A stretch of DNA of 64,000 nt from positions 186,001-250,000 of the forward strand of contig NZ_MTBC01000002.1 of NCBI RefSeq assembly GCF_002072105.2, written 5' to 3'. How positions within the stretch are numbered: position 1 is the first letter of the stretch; the number at the start of each line of letters is the position of its first letter. A program made the position numbers and the translations under genes. The notes beneath the pieces were generated by a model that ran no database searches, had not been told where the DNA came from, and worked only from the letters and a program-made list of their open reading frames with translations. The DNA is from Croceivirga radicis. GTDB lineage: Bacteria; Bacteroidota; Bacteroidia; Flavobacteriales; Flavobacteriaceae. Below, piece by piece: positions 61,800-64,000 of this stretch.

Positions 61800-64000
61800 A
61801 TGAAAATAATAACCCACCAGCTACCCAACCGCTTTGCGGCTACCCAGCTATTTTCTGCCTTTAAAAACTACTTTTTTATTGTTGCTTTCTTTTGCTCTGG
61901 GCTTGCTTTCGCACAACCGGAAGTGTCAATAGTAGCAACCGATTTTACTGCAGACGAGGATGGTTTGGACCAAGGACAGTTTACGATTACGGTTTCAAAT
62001 AATGAATTATTTGGGACTGAAGTTTTTTTTCAAGTTTCTATTTCTAGTACAGCCTCTGAAAGTGTTGATTATAATTTGAGTGAAACAACTTCCGTAAATG
62101 TGCCTTATATTTTAATTGGTGAGGATTCCGCGACAATTGATGTAGATGTAATTCAGGATTTTTTAATTGAAGGAAATGAAACCGTGGTACTGGAATTAAT
62201 TCTGAATCCCGGTGATAATAGTGCTTATACCATTGCTTCTGGTCAAGAAAGTAGTACTGTTACCATTTTTGATGACGACGTTGCCGGTGTATTGGTAAAC
62301 GGCATAGATGCAGCTGGTGGTCCGGTTACGGGTACAGCGGCAGAAGATGGGTCGCAAACGGCTTCTTTTACCTTTAGCCTAACTAGTGAGCCAACTGCAG
62401 ATGTAGAAATTGCATTATCCGGTTATGGAACCCAATTAAATGGTCCTGCTAGTATAACCATTCCAGTTGCCGATTGGCAAACGGGAGTGGTATTGGATGT
62501 AACAAGCGTGGATGATGCTATAGACGATGGGGATGTATCTGTAGCCATTGCAACAGGGGATGTTACTTCCACGGATACAGATTATAATCTACTTGCCGAT
62601 GCCGATGTAGCTGATTTATCCGTGACTAGCATTGATAATGACACTGCCAATTTAATTGTTTCTGCAATTAGCGGGCCGGTTAGCGAGGACGAAACAACAA
62701 CAGCAACATTTACCGTGGTATTGGGTGCAGAGCCGCAAGGAGACATAGATGTACTTGTGGTTTCTCAAGATAATGGTGAAATTGAAGTTGATAGCGATAG
62801 GTTAACGTTTACCGCTAGCGACTGGGACACCCCACGAACCATTACAGTTACAGGAGTAGACGATACAGATGTAGATGGTGATGTAACTGTTAACATAAAT
62901 GTAGCAATAGAAGAGCCAGCGGCCGATACGTCTTTTGACGGTTTAGGAACCAGAACGGTTGCTGTTGTAAACCAAGATGACGACCAATTTGAAGCGGAAA
63001 TTAGTAACGCTAGTAATGCGGTGGAGTCTCCGCTAACTAACGGGGGTTTTACAATTGAGTTAGACCAACAAAACTTAACTGGTGGTGACCTATCTGTAAA
63101 TTATAGTATTGGTGGTTCGGCAACAGCAGGTACAGATTATACGGCTTTAAGTGGTGTGGCTACTATTATAGATGGTGAAACTTCTGTTGTGGTAAACATA
63201 GCGCCAATAGATGATAATATTGTAGAGCTTACAGAAAACATTATAATTACCTTAACTGCAGGTACGGGTTACACTATAGGCTCCGATAATACGGTAACCA
63301 TAGGTGTAGAAAGTGAAGATACGGCCACAATCACTATTGAAGATGTTAGCGAAAATGAAGATGATGGCGCCATTACGGTTACTGCAACCTTAGACAATGC
63401 GGTAACTACGGGCTTTACGGTAAACGGTATTTTGGCAGATGGTACTGCAACTTCCGCAGATAATGATTATAGTACGGGAGGTTCTAGGCAAATGAATTTT
63501 AACGGTTCCGCTGGCGAAACAAAATCTTTTCAGATAACACCAATCGCTGATGCCAAAATAGAAGATAACGAAACCATTTTGGTTAGTCTATCTACGGCAA
63601 GTATGTTTGGTGGTCTCATAGATACTTCGGATACGGCTACAGTTACCTTGTTGAACGATGATGGTTGTGCGGCTGGCAACACCGCGCCAAATTTAAATAC
63701 AAGTGCTCCTACAGAATTTTGTGATGTTACCAGTACAGACCTTAATGTGTATGTAACCAATGCAGCGCCCACAGGAGCAACTCTAAAATGGAGCAAGAGT
63801 AACACTAACCTAACCGATGCCAGTACGCATATTGGCAACAATACTGCAGATGAAAGCACCACGTACTACGGGTTCTTTTATGACAGTTTAAACCAATGTG
63901 CAAGTCCGGCAATTAGTGTAACTATTGTGTTTAACCAAACACCAAGTACGGGTACCATAAATAATTTTCAAGTTTGTAATACTACTGCAGGTGGTAACAA
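61800..64000 (+). CDS. Large secreted Calx-beta surface protein, 5' part
   Basis: The frame is open from ATG 61800 to the right edge, about 733 codons with no stop. A signal peptide ends near residue 38 (LAFAQ). After it come several Calx-beta-like modules rich in Asp, Thr and Val: repeats such as SGPVSEDETTTATF, TAGTDYTALSG and EDNETILVSLSTA. The end in view enters a Cys-containing Ig/PKD-like stretch (WSKSNTNLTD). Such proteins in Flavobacteriaceae are usually large adhesins exported by the type IX system, with a C-terminal sorting domain that would lie beyond the window. The cargo signal itself is not visible. Confidence 0.85.
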   Translation, partial: MKIITHQLPNRFAATQLFSAFKNYFFIVAFFCSGLAFAQPEVSIVATDFTADEDGLDQGQFTITVSNNELFGTEVFFQVSISSTASESVDYNLSETTSVNVPYILIGEDSATIDVDVIQDFLIEGNETVVLELILNPGDNSAYTIASGQESSTVTIFDDDVAGVLVNGIDAAGGPVTGTAAEDGSQTASFTFSLTSEPTADVEIALSGYGTQLNGPASITIPVADWQTGVVLDVTSVDDAIDDGDVSVAIATGDVTSTDTDYNLLADADVADLSVTSIDNDTANLIVSAISGPVSEDETTTATFTVVLGAEPQGDIDVLVVSQDNGEIEVDSDRLTFTASDWDTPRTITVTGVDDTDVDGDVTVNINVAIEEPAADTSFDGLGTRTVAVVNQDDDQFEAEISNASNAVESPLTNGGFTIELDQQNLTGGDLSVNYSIGGSATAGTDYTALSGVATIIDGETSVVVNIAPIDDNIVELTENIIITLTAGTGYTIGSDNTVTIGVESEDTATITIEDVSENEDDGAITVTATLDNAVTTGFTVNGILADGTATSADNDYSTGGSRQMNFNGSAGETKSFQITPIADAKIEDNETILVSLSTASMFGGLIDTSDTATVTLLNDDGCAAGNTAPNLNTSAPTEFCDVTSTDLNVYVTNAAPTGATLKWSKSNTNLTDASTHIGNNTADESTTYYGFFYDSLNQCASPAISVTIVFNQTPSTGTINNFQVCNTTAGGN

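Noticed and set aside
1-64000. Search for defence systems, prophage, transposons, CRISPR and tRNA genes
   Set aside because: Nothing in the readable genes or repeats supports any of these; the window looks like conserved chromosome.

Overview
The window is AT-rich chromosomal DNA from a member of the Bacteroidota, most likely a marine Flavobacteriaceae. The evidence is a sprA gene for the type IX secretion translocon, a PorP/SprF-like protein, an alternative complex III (act) operon feeding a caa3-type oxidase, Bacteroidota-style promoter elements (TTG, a spacer of about 19, then TAnnTTTG), and a T9SS-type Calx-beta surface protein at the right edge. Genes are tightly packed. No gene-free stretch exceeds 300 bases; the longest is 289 bases, between the LacI-type regulator and the sucrose phosphorylase gene. 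I saw no tRNA, rRNA, CRISPR array, insertion sequence, integrase or phage gene.

Layout. Bases 1-3645 hold the end of nusA and all of infB. A SPOR-domain gene faces them from the other strand. Bases 4294-15987 form one respiratory operon, actABCDEF plus cytochrome oxidase subunits II and I, closed by a strong terminator. Bases 16109-18911 carry a DUF2807 protein, ruvB and queG. Next is a sucrose-use locus: a divergent LacI-type regulator, a GH13_18 sucrose phosphorylase and an SLC45/GPH-like sugar transporter. Then come malic enzyme (maeB type), ruvA, the 7.2 kb sprA, gcvH, a VanZ-like gene and tonB.

Bases 35021-40230 hold the second half of the oxidase system: heme O synthase, two subunit III proteins, subunit IV, an unrecognised thioredoxin-like protein, a SCO copper chaperone, a DUF420 protein and a tiny CxxC membrane protein. 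Bases 40317-49771 are an ABC efflux locus of the MacAB/TolC kind in which the two permeases and the adaptor appear twice around one ATPase gene. After that come tsaB, a minus-strand block (MscS channel, a YyaL/SSP411-type lipoprotein, dodecin, an Nfu-like protein), a PorP/SprF-like gene, a vWA protein, a LytS/LytR-type two-component pair, a gamma-carbonic anhydrase-like gene, fabD, and a surface protein that runs off the window.

How it fits together. ACIII oxidises menaquinol and passes electrons to the caa3-type oxidase. The structural genes are split between two operons, with heme and copper maturation genes in the second. The sucrose locus looks self-contained: uptake, phosphorolysis and a local regulator, without SusC/SusD. 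Most of the window is conserved flavobacterial housekeeping sequence. I did not find a wholly new system. The best leads are small: two unrecognised genes beside SCO, a helix-hairpin-helix tail on ActC, the one-ATPase duplicated ABC cassette, a terminator-like hairpin inside queG, and a leader hairpin ahead of sucrose phosphorylase.
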